From contig CM037792.1 of the NCBI GenBank assembly GCA_021229015.1, forward strand, positions 36,515,398 to 36,579,397: a stretch of 64,000 nt of DNA, read 5' to 3'. The stretch comes from Solen grandis (Eukaryota; Mollusca; Bivalvia; Adapedonta; Solenidae). Shown in pieces: positions 1 through 11,879 of the stretch (the first letter of the stretch is position 1; each line of letters opens with the position of its first letter). Under the pieces are notes generated by a model. It saw nothing but the letters and a program-made list of their open reading frames with translations. It was not told where the DNA came from and did no database searches. The position numbers and the translations under genes were made by a program.

Positions 1-329
1 GGTAACGATATTCGTGACAACCGCGACGTCGCGTTATATTAGAACAGAACAGAAACCTTATTTACATCGGTTTGAGCATATACAGCTCATCACCGTATCA
101 CGTACAATTTACAAACATGTACGCATGTGCATATACATAAATAAAATATACAACATATGTGAGAATGTCAATACATATATGTATATAACAACAACAACAA
201 CAACAGAAAAAAGGAAAATTATGTTGTAAAACATGCTAATTTTGTCAAAATTTAATCTCTCTCATGAATATCTATTACGGAATGTTCAGGGTAATACTCG
301 TATGCCTTAATAATACAAAATATTTTAAC

Positions 330-930
330 GCTTAAACTATGCTGTCTCTAAGTTTGAATGCTTTAATACAATATATTCAACTTGCTAATTTAACCATGAT
401 AGATTTATTATTGTTTTTAATAGCGATATAAACTTAGCCATACTAGGGTTTCTCGTATTAAATCTGGGTATATAATTTCTATGAATATCGTCGTATATAG
501 GACAGATAATAATAAAATGGTATTCATCCACTAAATCATTTAAATTACATAAAAGACACTTTCTTTCATTCCTAGGTATATTATTATGTCTCCTTATTTC
601 TATTTAGTTTATGGGAAGAAAGACGAAGTTTAGCTAGGACCTGTCTATATTTTATATTTTCAATTCTGTAAATATAACTTGAAACTTCATATATTGGTTT
701 AACTTATTTATAGACATACAGTGGGCTACAATCATTCATACCAGTTCTCCAGTCGTTTATGTATAAATCACGTGATCTATTTCGTAGTAAAGGTGTTAAG
801 ATTGATTCTTTAACTGATTCTTGGAACAACCATACATCCTGAAATCCAGATTGTTGTAAAATATTACGAATGCGTGAAGCCCAATTATTTGTTGTATCTT
901 TCATTTCAATATCTAACTTCATTTAATAGA
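330..930 (-). mobile_element. Non-LTR retrotransposon remnant, C-terminal part
   Basis: On the minus strand translated stretches read NNWASRIRNILQQSGFQDVW, then LAKLRLSSHKL, then a zinc-knuckle-like ERKCLLC-N-L-N-D-L-V-D-E-Y-H-F-I-I-I-C-P followed by YDDIHRNYIPRF. This C-x2-C...H-x4-C domain follows the reverse transcriptase in many LINE ORF2 proteins. It belongs with the RT fragment at 1245-2400 and is separated from it by a SINE. Stops and frameshifts show it is dead. Confidence 0.8.
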
Positions 931-1116
931 ATAGTTCTATGTTTACAATTTTTACTTTTTATTGTTGACAGTTTAAAGGAAGTATTTTATAGCCCTTATA
1001 TTCCCCTTCAATGAATAATGGGAATCGTCCCAGCTCACTATATAAGGATAATATATTCGTTGATTTTTTAACCTTTAAAATCTATTTTCAGAACTTCTTG
1101 TGTACACTTTCTAAAC

Positions 1117-1240
1117 TTGCGTTACGTCGGTGGTTCTGCCCGGATGCCTCCGTGCATTCGGGGTCTTCCTCCACCTGTAATTAGTTGGACGTCGCAATAT
1201 GACTGAAATACTGTCGAAGCGACGGTAAAAACTCAAATCG
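1117..1240 (+). mobile_element. SINE family A, 3' fragment inserted in the LINE remnant
   Basis: It reads TCGGTGGTTCTGCCCGG, then CCTCCACCTGTAATTAG, then the tail ACTGAAATACTGTCGAAGCG. The same module is at 5285-5575, 26610-26855, 43693-43927, 50446-50540 and 63112-63240. The tRNA head is missing, so this is a 5'-truncated copy, opposite in strand to the LINE. Confidence 0.8.
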
Positions 1241-1244
1241 TCAA

Positions 1245-2400
1245 GTCAAGTCTTTCTAAACATTCATAATTGGTACCTCCCATAATTTCTGAACCATAAT
1301 TAAGTATAGATAAAACATATGCATCAAACAAATTAAACATGATATGAAACGGTACAATTGTTTCTTTAGTTATATACAGTAAACTGTTCATCGATCTTAA
1401 TGCTTTTCCACTTAATGTTTTTGCTGCTTGGGCAAATGAACCACCCGACGTAAATACAACCCCAAGGTAATTAAACGAGTAAACTATTTCGATTTTAATA
1501 TCATTATAATGCCATTGGTTGGTTTGGGATAATCTTTCACATTTTCTGAAAACAATGACTTTTGTCATATCAATATTAACGTTAAGGTTCCATCTTAAAC
1601 AGTAGCTATGTAAATTATCTAAAGACTCTTGGAGACCTTCCTTTGTTTCTGACAGCAGTACCGCGTCATCAGCGAACATTAATATATAAATTGTTAACTG
1701 ATCGATGGTCATCCCAGCAGATATGTTCTGTTGTAAAGTTGCTCAATATCATTTAAAAATAGTGAGAAACAGATTGGTGAGGTTATCTCCCCTTGGAATA
1801 GACCAATATTACAATTGAAGAATTCAGAAACTGATCCCAAATGTTTAACACATAGTTTTACCTCCTGGTACATGGATCTCAAAACGGACAACAGTTTCCC
1901 ATGTACACCAGATTTTAAAAGTTTATACCAGAGTCTGTCTCGGTCAATACTATCATAAGCTTTTTTTAAAATCTATGAAACAGCAGTACAGTTTTTTTCT
2001 TTAAGTTAAATTGTCTTTGTATTAGGGATTGTAAAATAAAAATCGGATCTATGGTGCTGTAGTTAGTTTTGAAACCAAACTGGAAATCAGTCAGTACATC
2101 ATTATCAACTGACCATTGCATTAATCTATCATTTAAAATTACCGTAAACAATTTTGCAAAGCAACTGATTAATGTATTTTCTTTATAGTTGTTTGGATCT
2201 GATTGATCCCCCTTCTTATAAACAGGAATTATTGCCCCCGATGCCCATGATTTAGGAAACACTCCGTTAGAAAGTATTGTATGAAGGTTTAGTCAAAACA
2301 GAGATACCGTCCTTGAAATACTCGTATAAAACGTTATCAATAGAATAAACTTTGTTAGACTGTACCCAATGTTTACCAAAAACAATATAGCAATTTTGTG
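1245..2400 (-). mobile_element. Non-LTR retrotransposon remnant, reverse transcriptase
   Basis: Minus-strand fragments in at least two frames spell RT blocks in order: FPKSWASGAIIPVYKKGD with DPNNY (2262-2170), FQFGFKTNYSTIDPI (block 2-3), FIDFKKAYDSID across a frameshift near 1965, GLFQGEITSPICFSLFLNDI (near 1790), and the catalytic FADDAVLL (near 1670) with GVVFTSGG downstream. No endonuclease domain is readable upstream of 2400. The clade cannot be fixed by eye. Confidence 0.88.
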
Positions 2401-3270
2401 GCACATACAATACATTTGTATTTGGTTACATGAAAAGCATGTACTACTGTTATAGATTAGCGTTAAGATTACAAAATCATTTGCTGGTCATCTAACTAGC
2501 CAGTTTAACTCAATTAATTAAAATATACATGATGGTCCGGACATATTGGAGACAATGTATGTAGATAGTAAGCATTGTCTGCCTGGGGCGGATAAATGTT
2601 AGTGCGCTAGGGGTTATTAAAGGCAATGGTCATTATTTTGACATCATTCGTGGTGAAAAACAATGCAATAATTTCACAAATTTCTACTCAACAGGAGTTT
2701 ATTTGACATGTCTGCAAAGGTTATTTACAATTATGTATGGCAAGTGACACATGCAGTTTATTAAGTGAAAAAATAAAATCATTAATTTTTCAAATGATTT
2801 AGGAGTCCAGCTTGTTCTGGTGATATTGATGACAAGTTTCATTTTATACTTGAATGTCTTTTGTATTGTCCATGAGAACTGACCTACGTAACTATTAGGT
2901 TAGTAGTTATTTGCAACAGACAACGATTTGTAAAACCGTGTTAGTTGATGCAATCTTCTGATAGGTTAAAATATTCTAACTAGGGAAATATGTGCATCAT
3001 CATATGCCAACAAATCACATCGCATGTATCTAATGCATTATTTCCCGTATCTAAAGTGCTTAAATAGAGCTACGCCAGTGATCAAGCATTTAGTATGCGA
3101 AATTCTTTTTTTAACAATGCATCATAACAAAGCTCCGGAATATCGAATATTATGTTCCATGAGAAGACTATTGATCTTTGCTTATGATTGTTATTTCATC
3201 ATCCATATTTAACTTACTTCTTTAAACGATTATTGGGAAATATTCTTACAACTTATAGTTATACCTGTGT
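2400..3270. other. Intergenic, nothing recognised
   Basis: AT-rich sequence with no convincing exon, repeat family member or RNA gene that I can see; the short open frames have random composition. Confidence 0.5.
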
Positions 3271-3274
3271 TCCT

Positions 3275-3405
3275 GTGTTGGACCTGTACTTTGCGCCTGG
3301 GAAGAAGGTCATGAAATTAATATTGCCCCGAACGGAATTTGAACCAATGACCTTTAGATGCGCAGTCAGGCACATTGCCACCGGATCATGATGCCCCGTT
3401 TGATA
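3275..3405 (-). mobile_element. SINE family C copy
   Basis: It contains the module (T)GGACC-GTACTTTG-GCCTGGGAA found also near 38365, 46722, 57085 and 62695, next to a degenerate tRNA-like B box (GAATTTGAACC, minus strand). The head is at the right end. Confidence 0.6.
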
Positions 3406-5280
3406 AAGAATATTTGGATCTTCGCATGGATGATTCAGGACTTCTTTAAAATTTATGATCCAAAATATCCCATACATAAGTACATAGGTCTATGGGTGGA
3501 CGATCGCCTTAGGAATGTGTAAATCTTGTAGAATCTCTCGATTTTGTCCATTTTACGAGTCTTGCTAGGTCATACACGACCGCGTGCAGAAAGATTGTCT
3601 TTGTTCGTTGGGGACGAATTTTCGTTGATTTCGTGGTTGGCGTTGATCACGAATATCAACCCTAAGATACTTGTCTGTTCCTGTAGCCCTGTTGTTTTTA
3701 AAAACCCGCGAATATATGCATCCACAGAACTGTTTTGATACGAATTCAAATTTTAGCGAAATTTAAAGTTAGCAAAAAGCATTGATTCTATAGTATGGGC
3801 GTTGTCATTTACATATGAACAGTGTATAACAATGGCGGATTTAGATGCCAGCGTTTCATTGGTTGTACTCATGCGTGCACATACGCTAGTTACTGCATAC
3901 GTACACGATATAAAAGATACCTTCAATGTCCAGTTTAAGCCACCGTATGTTTAATTACCCCAATGCAAACTAAAATCTAAAACGTTTTATGTTCTTTTTA
4001 ATTAAGTACTTGTATCAACCACGATGTGTTGACGTTCGTTCGTAAATCGTTTGACATCTTCACGTTCTCGCTCATTTTATTATTGACATTTGATGGACAC
4101 TGTTACGGAATATTCGATATCCAAACAATATAACAATATAACCAACACCTAATCACATGTTCTGATGAGGCTTCAACACTTGTTATCCATTAGCATACCA
4201 CATTAACGTTATATATGTTAGGGATAATTAAACCTAACATTTACACTGTAATGGTAACACCCTAAGCGTGCTTAAGTTTAAAAAGCCTGGCCAGAAATCC
4301 ACATATAGTACTGAGCGCAAAGTTATATTTATTAGAAGGTAGAAACACTTTCCAAAATTTCCGTTTTACGAATAACATAAATACGTGACCAAGATGACAC
4401 GAAGTATCAGCTTTATAACTAACAATACTTCCTCGGAAATTAAATATTTGAGTATCTATATAAGAAAAACGATAATGTTGAAATTTGCCCCGAAGTATTA
4501 AGTTATCGCTTCCATCCATTATTGAATTATAGTCATGGTCCTTCAAATGCTTAAAAATACTTCAGTGAAGATGTATGCATCCATTGACTTGGAGTTAAAG
4601 GAATTTTTGCTCTCAGTCTAAAAAGGTTTGCATAAATTTACTATTAAATCAATGGGCTAAACTTCGTACGAACAACTTTGATCTTAGCCTTAAGAATGTT
4701 GTCAGACATGATGCCTCCTAATTTCTCTTACCAGATATTTGAGTCTGAGATCGTACTTAAGAATTTTTTCAAGAACTGCGGACTTTATCAACATAATTAT
4801 CACTGAAGATAGTACTAAGCGACTAGATTTTGCCAAGCAGGCTCGAATTCCACCATCAATAATTAACGCAAAGTATTACATAGATCCTTAAATTTGGTAG
4901 ACACACATTTCAATATCACTATATTTTTAATATTCATTTACATGACTATGCTGAAATAAATTATTACCTTAATAACTAACAATATTTGTTAAGAAATGAA
5001 ATATTTGGGTATTTTAATGAAAGAAACAAGAATAATGAAATTTGCCCTTAAGTATTTAGGTTTTACTTAGTGCTAAGAATTGTTGGTGGAATTCGACTCT
5101 GATCTATGTGCAGTTCTTATACTTAAATAGATAAAATAGCCGATCTGAGCTAGTTAGTGACCCTAATTTTAAGTTAAATTTCACGAATAGTTGAATGAAA
5201 TTAAAGCAAATTCTAAAAGAACATTTCGTTGTTGAAAATGGCAACAAACATGAAAAATAACGGAAAAATACAAATTACCA
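3405..5280. repeat. Intergenic with a diverged ~90-bp direct repeat (4417-4505 and 4973-5055)
   Basis: Both segments share AACTAACAATA, AAATATTTG-GTAT and AATGAAATTTGCCC in the same order and orientation, about 555 bp apart. The open frame at 4262-4546 (minus) lies over the first copy and resembles no family I know. No exon is recognised in this stretch. Confidence 0.5.
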
Positions 5281-5284
5281 AACA

Positions 5285-5295
5285 GGTTGTTGTTG

Positions 5296-5334
<39 letters not shown>

Positions 5335-5575
5335 TTGTTGTTTACCGTCACTGTGATAATATTTCAATCATATAGCGACGTCCAGCTAATTACAGGTGGA
5401 GGAAGACCCCGAGTACACAGAGGTACCCGGGCAGAACCACCGACCTACCGCAAGCCAGCTGGAAGGCTTCCTCACATGAAAAATCCGAAGTCCCTACCGG
5501 GATTCGAACCCACAGCGGTGAGGGGCTGAGAGATTTGTAGTCCACGACTGTAACCGCTCGGCCACGGCGGCCCCT
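5285..5575 (-). mobile_element. SINE family A, full-length copy with tRNA-like head
   Basis: On the minus strand it starts with a tRNA-Leu/Ser-like head (GCCGTGGCCGAGCGGTTA A box; GGGTTCGAATCCC B box), continues with the body CAGCTGGCTTGCGGTAGGTC and CCTCCACCTGTAATTAG, and ends in GACGGTAAA followed by a CAA/CAG triplet tail (plus-strand GTT/GCT run at 5285-5342). Length is about 240 bp without the tail. Confidence 0.85.
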
Positions 5576-5686
5576 ACCAAACAGGTAGACTGATTTTCAC
5601 AACACCGTGACATGCACATCCGACACTCGAAATGCAACTTTTTTTATGTTTATGATCCCTTCAGATAAATATATCGGTGTAAATGA

Positions 5687-5800
5687 TGTTTTTTTTTTTT
5701 TTTTGTTGTTTTTTTTGCTTTTTTTTTTTTGTGGTGGTGGTGGTGGTTTTTGTTGTTTGTTTTTGTGTTTTGTTTTGTTTTTGTTTTTTGCCGTTGTCTA
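5687..5800. repeat. T-rich and GGT low-complexity tract
   Basis: Long T runs, a GTGGTGGTGGTGGTGG run and TTTTGTT units. Open frames here (poly-Phe/Val) are artefacts of composition. Confidence 0.9.
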
Positions 5801-5899
5801 AATCTTATGAATGTGAGTTCCTGCAGTTAAACCCCGTTACCCCGTTGGGAGCTACAATGCTTCCTGCCTCCCCAAGAGTAAAGCACTAGTCCAACAGTC

Positions 5900-6940
5900 G
5901 AGAAGGCTTAATATTAAGTTGTAAGAACATACTCAATGAGTCTTGAAAAAAAAATAAGGCTGATGTTTTACGATATGATAAATCACGTTAAAAGCCACTG
6001 AAATATCATACCACAGTTTATTTCATCAGACCTCATTCACTTTGGCTACTCGGCACAGATGTTTTGCTTTACCGTCATAAAAATCGTAAAAATCCAACCA
6101 AAATGAAATAAAACTTTATAAGATATAAAATATGAACAAGAATATTGCGTTTGAAACATAAAACTGTCAAATTTACAAACCAGAAATTATTGTCAACATG
6201 AGCATGAACTGAGAAGTATAGGTATAAATTTTCTTTCTTTGTGTGTTTGTGTGTGTGTGTGTGTGTGGGGGGGGTAATCACTCTCGTGAACACTGCATTT
6301 GGTCATTTATTTTTTATATAAATCTACATGTACATACATTATTTATAACAAACTTTTTTGCGCATTGTGATATACACACTGTAGTATTTTACAAATGTTG
6401 AAACACGTTCCTACAGGTCCTAGAAATAAAGGGTTTTCGATCTTTCTTGTGTTAATTTTTGCACCATAGATGTTCTATATTTTAAACTACCATTATGTCT
6501 TATGAACGGGGACCCCATATATCTTTTAATTTATGCATGCTGAATTGCTTTTAAGTCAATAATAAAACTTCTCCTCTAGAAAATACCCTCTACTTTAGCT
6601 ATTGAGGGAAGCGATGTCTCCAGTACTGAGCAAATATTTGTATACTATGCAAAAAATTAGGGTGTTGAATTTATTTTCGAATAATATAATGCGAACATAA
6701 AACAAGCGGGGTTCAGTTAAGGTTTTGCGGCTGTTTGTGTCGGACCACAAGGATTGTGCAGTTGCAGTTGTGTCTGGTTTCTCAAAGTTTCGTGAGTTGA
6801 CTGTTTATTTACGTCTGTAGTATAATGTGATATGGCCTTTACACACCGAAACGTTTCAATCAAAGCTGAATATTTGAAATGTTTCGGAAAGTTTCGACTT
6901 TATTCAGATTTGTTTTCTATTACGTCTAAATAATTTCCTG
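5900..6940. other. Intergenic with a GT/G microsatellite at 6241-6276
   Basis: A GTGTGT run passes into eight G. Otherwise AT-rich sequence without a recognised exon or repeat family. Confidence 0.5.
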
Positions 6941-7035
6941 TTGTTGTTTTGAAGTTTATCGACCCTACGACAGTCCAGCTTATTACCGGTGGTGACCCAG
7001 TTAGAACCACCTGCATACCGCAGTCCAACTCATAC
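6940..7035 (-). mobile_element. SINE family A, degenerate fragment
   Basis: GTCCAGCTTATTACCGGTGG and AACCACCTGCATACCGCAG match the reversed body of family A with many substitutions; no tRNA head remains. Confidence 0.5.
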
Positions 7036-7248
7036 ATGTAGATATATCTAAGGCGTTGATAAAAAGATGATATAGAAATAAAAAGTTTTTCTAAACTTAA
7101 CGTTTCAGTATATAATCAAAGTAACACTGACAGTGAAGCAGTCTGCATTTTAACAGGTGGACCATAAAATTTTCCGTAATTAATCCCTGTAATAGTTTTT
7201 ATCAAATCGTTATATCCAAAGTAACGTTACTATGCGACAATATTCCTT

Positions 7249-7799
7249 ATAGGGTCATTTCACCAAGGATTTTTGTTCCAGTCAGCCCGATCTGAACAAG
7301 ATTGTCCCCGATATTTTTTATTTTTTTTTGATCGGCCCAAATTGTCGTCTTAAATCGCCTCAAATCGTCCCCTTTGTTGACCCGATTTAGTCCCGACCAG
7401 TGGATTATGGCGGGAGGAACAAACCAAGGACGTTCCTCCAGAGATCGACACGTGTCCGGGGAGCTAGTACCCGCAAGTACCCGACACTCGGTAGGGAGGG
7501 CAGAAGCTATACGGAAGCCTCAGAGGGCGGGCGAGACAAGAGGCCCTCAGGGGACCCTGTGATGACCAAGACGACCACGGGCCGACGGTTTTTGATCGGC
7601 TACTGTTTTTCAATATGTTTAAAAACAACAGCCGATCACTTTTCCGGTACCCGACCCTCGGAGAACTGAGGCGATCGCGCTAGATCTTCCCCCGAAGGTC
7701 GCAGGTTCCCGATTTTTTCCCGCAAAACTGCAGCAGATCGACCAAAAAAGGATCGGGTATTATTGGGACCAAAACAATGAAATGGTGAAATGACCCTAT
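7249..7799. mobile_element. Terminal-inverted-repeat DNA element, ~550 bp, non-autonomous
   Basis: The left end ATAGGGTCATTTCACCA is repeated exactly in inverse orientation at the right end (TGGTGAAATGACCCTAT). The interior is rich in GATCGG and CCCGA motifs and has no transposase frame; the 62-89 residue open frames inside have no family resemblance. Confidence 0.75.
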
Positions 7800-9330
7800 C
7801 AGAGACCCAGATGCGGACTTGCACGAGAAAAGCAACGAATCACAATATTTGTGTCATTTTTAAATAGTATTAGAACAGTACTTAGAATTTTAATTCTTAC
7901 TTAACAAAGAAATGAAAAGAGAGACTCAAAACAATAACACCAGGTTTAAAATTGCGATTTGCGTCTTCGCTATATTTGTTTTAAGGGTACCCGCTGGTGA
8001 TAGATTTAAGTGATCTGTACATGCTTTAGTGCAACACGCTTGCAGATGCAACATGGAAACGAAAAACGTGTTTTAAATTACGATTTCTGCTAAATGTGAA
8101 CAAATGCGTGCAAGAACTTTTGCTCTTGGCTTCTTTTTCTTCCTTTCCTTTTTTTTTATTATTTTTTTTTTGCTGTTGTTGGTGGGGGTGGTACCGTAGT
8201 GGTGGTGTGAAATTTGCAATGTATTCCGCACCTACTTCTTTCCTTCGTCACTGTTGGATAGGTCTAAATCCCGGGAAATAGTACGAACGTAGGAATCGTG
8301 GAATATAAATTATGAAATTCATGAAAATTATTGAATTAATGCTGATGTTACTAAACATATCACAGGATTAGAGACGCATGTTAATATCTGTATCTCTGAC
8401 GAAGGTATCGTTAATTTATGCCACTAGATTCTAGTTTCAGCTGTTGGGTACAATCGTGTAACTTCGCCATCTCCGAAATCCTCCGCAATACGTCAGATAT
8501 GTTGAATGGAAAGAATGACGTATTAACCATTCATAAATTACTGGTCGAATTTAGCTTCCTGTCTTTTTTTTTAACTTTTCTATTTATTACCAAGGCGTCT
8601 TTATCCGTTTAGTGAAAAGAATCGGAACACGGTCAACTGATGTAGACGCTAAATACGCCGGGTGTGTGTTTGAATTGAAAGGAAAGAATTTTCACAAACC
8701 GGACAGATATACAGTCAAATCTTTCATAAACAGTCAGTCAGTGCAACAAGAGAAAGTGAGCGCTAAAAAGAGGTGACCGATGAATGAAGGTAACAAATAA
8801 TAAAATCATATTGTTTGGTTATATTTAAACTGGCTGCTAAATGCAGGTTGACCGCTTAATACATGTTCAGCTGTATATGGCTAGAATCCCCTATGATTCA
8901 CTTCATTCCTGCCTCCCTCATGATCTCCGGGCGATATGACGTGTAAAAATCAACAAAACAGATATAATAACATTAAAAACAAAAACAAACTAAATAAAAA
9001 ACATAGTACTTAAATTGTTCAGTTTATTTTTATTTATTTTTTATTACAACATGTTAATCTCTTATATATCATTTTTGTCTGTAAAAACATGGACGTCGGT
9101 TAAACTTCTTTTCTGCAGAGGAAAACCTTCCAGATATCCCAGTGTGATTAGAATCAGTCAGATTGTAATGATTATATTCAAAAGTTTCCTGAAAAGAAAG
9201 CAAACAAAGAATAAAAGATTGCTTTGAATCACAAAGAAAAGATCTTCTCCAAATCAAAAAAAGAGGAAATGATAATGAAAGAAAGGAAAGTTCTTGAATC
9301 TCTAATTAGGTCAGGGACTTTCTCTATTGT
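7800..9330. other. Intergenic, nothing recognised
   Basis: AT-rich with T-runs around 8150; no exon, tRNA-like module or inverted repeat that I can support. Confidence 0.5.
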
Positions 9331-9335
9331 AAATC

Positions 9336-9545
9336 TACTGTAAAATCATTAATTTTCGTTGACAATTAATTTCGTTGATTATGTACCTAAGCAATTTCAT
9401 GGGTACATTTATTCATGGATCTATATTCTATAAAACGTGAGGTCTATATAAGAGACAAGTTTTTGTGGAGATTAATGTTCGTGGATAAAGCCTTCCACGA
9501 AATAGACGAAAATTATTGTCACACGAAATTTAATGATTTCACAGA
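9336..9545. mobile_element. MITE family M1, copy 1
   Basis: ~210 bp with imperfect terminal inverted repeats (TACTGTAAAATCATTAATTT at the left, its complement around TAATGATTTCACAG at the right). The interior TTCATGGGTACATTTATTC and GTGAGGTCTATATAAGAGAC is shared with the copies at 10729 and 17083. CACGAAAT/ATTTCGT motifs give extra internal pairing. Confidence 0.85.
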
Positions 9546-10065
9546 ATATACATGTTCGTGTACATTTTTTTGATATGTCGTTTCCCATCAACTTAACCTA
9601 TGGTCTTTGTTAATGTTGCCACCACCAAAGTCTATCTGATAAAACCAAGTCGGCTCCTTTCTGTAAGTCTTTAAGTGCCCTGGGAAAACATGAGGATACG
9701 TTTTATTGACGTTATGCAGTTTATATCGTCTTTGAGGAAACACACAGTAACAGTTACAAAGTCAAGAGAAGCAATTATACAACTGATATCTTTATAAGAG
9801 GGAAAACACTTGACATGAGGTTTAAAACACGAGGTCACGCTCGGTAGGGGCTGGTGTAGGGGTGGGTGATGGGGGGAAATACAGAAATAACCAATTATCG
9901 TTACAGTTAACCATCATGACTAATGTAGAAAACTGCCTTCGTGGAAATGTTATTTTATCCTCATATGCAATTAGCTCGATTCTAGCATATTATATCATGA
10001 TTATAATAAAATATACTTCATTTTATTATATGATAAATAAAATATTGATTGGTAGGTTAATCTAT

Positions 10066-10091
10066 TTGTCTGTCTGTCTGTCTGTCTGTCC
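10066..10091. repeat. (CTGT)n microsatellite
   Basis: About six TGTC units in a row. Confidence 0.9.
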
Positions 10092-10360
10092 CTGTCCTCA
10101 GTTGATAATTTTATAAGCTTACACCATGAAGTGTAAATAAGTAAACACTAGATGCAGGCTATAAATAAGCATACAGGTCTAATTAAATACGAGAAACCTT
10201 TTTGTGCATGCATATCAGTGTCAGTAATCTAAACAGTGCGCCCCGCCTAACGAGCAATTAGCTATTTCGTAAACTTAATTTGTGGATTTCAAAAGTATAA
10301 ACATTCTTTATAAACTTTTGAAGGAAGCTGGTAAAACGTGTTGTTTAGAGAGAACTACGC

Positions 10361-10381
10361 CTCTCTCTCTCTCTCTCTCTT
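10361..10381. repeat. (CT)n microsatellite
   Basis: About ten CT units. Confidence 0.9.
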
Positions 10382-10728
10382 CTTGGAATGACTGAAGATC
10401 AATATCATTTACTATTAGCATGTCCTTCATAGATGTCGATAGAGTTAAGAAAATCATATTCAATCCATATTTTTGCAGTGGCCCAATTTTCAATATGTGT
10501 CCAAAAGTTTCAAAAGAAAAAAACACACACACACACAAATAGATACAAGTCTCTTTTTTCGAATTTAAGCAAAGAAATAAGTGAGTGTTAAATCGTTATT
10601 TCTATTGTTAAATGTGGTTATAACTCAATAATATCAGATTATATTGTTTGATAATAACTTCAGAGCTGTATCACATACACTGCTATAAATTTCCTTATAA
10701 TAAAATGATAAACATGTACTTAATGATG

Positions 10729-10940
10729 TACTGTAAAATCATTAATTTTCGTTGAAATTAAATTTCGTTGATTATGTACCTAAGGAATTACATGGGTACA
10801 TTTATTCGTGGATATATGTTCTAGAAAATGTGAGGTCTATATAAGAGACAAGTTTTCATAGGGATTAATGTTCATGGAAAAAAAAACTCCACGAAATCGA
10901 CGAAAATAAGTGTCCCACGAAAATAAATGATTTCACAGTA
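10729..10940. mobile_element. MITE family M1, copy 2
   Basis: Same ends and interior as the copy at 9336 (TACTGTAAAATCATTAATTT at the left, AAATGATTTCACAGTA at the right), 212 bp, same orientation. Confidence 0.88.
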
Positions 10941-11095
10941 CAAAGACATGTTAGACGTATACATTATCCCGATAGGTTTATTCATTATCATGATAGGCGT
11001 GTCAATTATCACATTATGCGTGTACATTATCCCGATAGCATATTTATAAATGCACTCGGGCTTCATAAAAAATGTTAACGCCTGTTATCCCTATA

Positions 11096-11700
11096 TTAGT
11101 TATATCATCCTTATCATCATCTTGTATAAGTTATAGCATTACGTACTATTATCATGTATAAGTTATATCATTAATTACAATTATCTTGTATAAGTTATCA
11201 TTACTTACCATTATCTTGAAAAAGTTATATCATTAACTAATCATACTCTTGTATAAGTTATATCATTACATATCATTATCTTGTATAAGTTATATCATTA
11301 CTATCATTATCTTGTATAAGTTATATCATTACTATCATTATCTCGTATAAGTTATATCATTACTTATCATTATCTTGTATAAGTTATATCATTACCTTCC
11401 ATTATCTTCTATAAGTTATATCATTATTATCATTATCTTTATAAGTTATACCATTACCTTCCATTATCTTGTAAAAGCTATATTATTACTTATCATTATC
11501 TTGTATAAGTTATATCATTACCTTCCATTATCTTGTAAAAGCTATATTATTACTAACCATACTTGTATAAGTTATATTATTACCTACCATTATCTTGTAT
11601 AAGTTATATCATTTCTTACCATTATCTTGTATAAGTTACATCGTACTTGTTACTATGTGTTATCAGATTTATAATTATCTTGTAAAAGTTATATAATGCT
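11096..11700. repeat. ~30-bp minisatellite, about 19-20 units
   Basis: Tandem units of the type ATCATTATCTTGTATAAGTT plus ATATCATTACT, differing by single substitutions and short indels. Units decay at both ends; an AT-rich, repeat-like stretch continues to about 11880. Confidence 0.92.
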
Positions 11701-11879
11701 AATCATTTCTTTTATTATTATTTTATTATTAATTATGTTTTTTATTTTATTTATCATTATTTTGAATTAGTTATTTTATGATAATTATCTTATATAAGTT
11801 ATATCATGTTTTAAGTTATCTTTATTATTTAAAATTTATATAGTATATTATAAAATACGTATTACTATGATTTATTAGA

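Noticed and set aside
5287..5529. Poly-Leu frame
   Set aside because: It is the triplet tail of a family A SINE read through into the SINE body.
7374..7669. Arg/Gly-rich open frames
   Set aside because: They lie inside the inverted-repeat element at 7249-7799, overlap each other in two frames, and match no family I know.
11096..11700. CRISPR-like spacing of the 30-bp repeats
   Set aside because: Units are directly tandem without unique spacers and the genome is eukaryotic.
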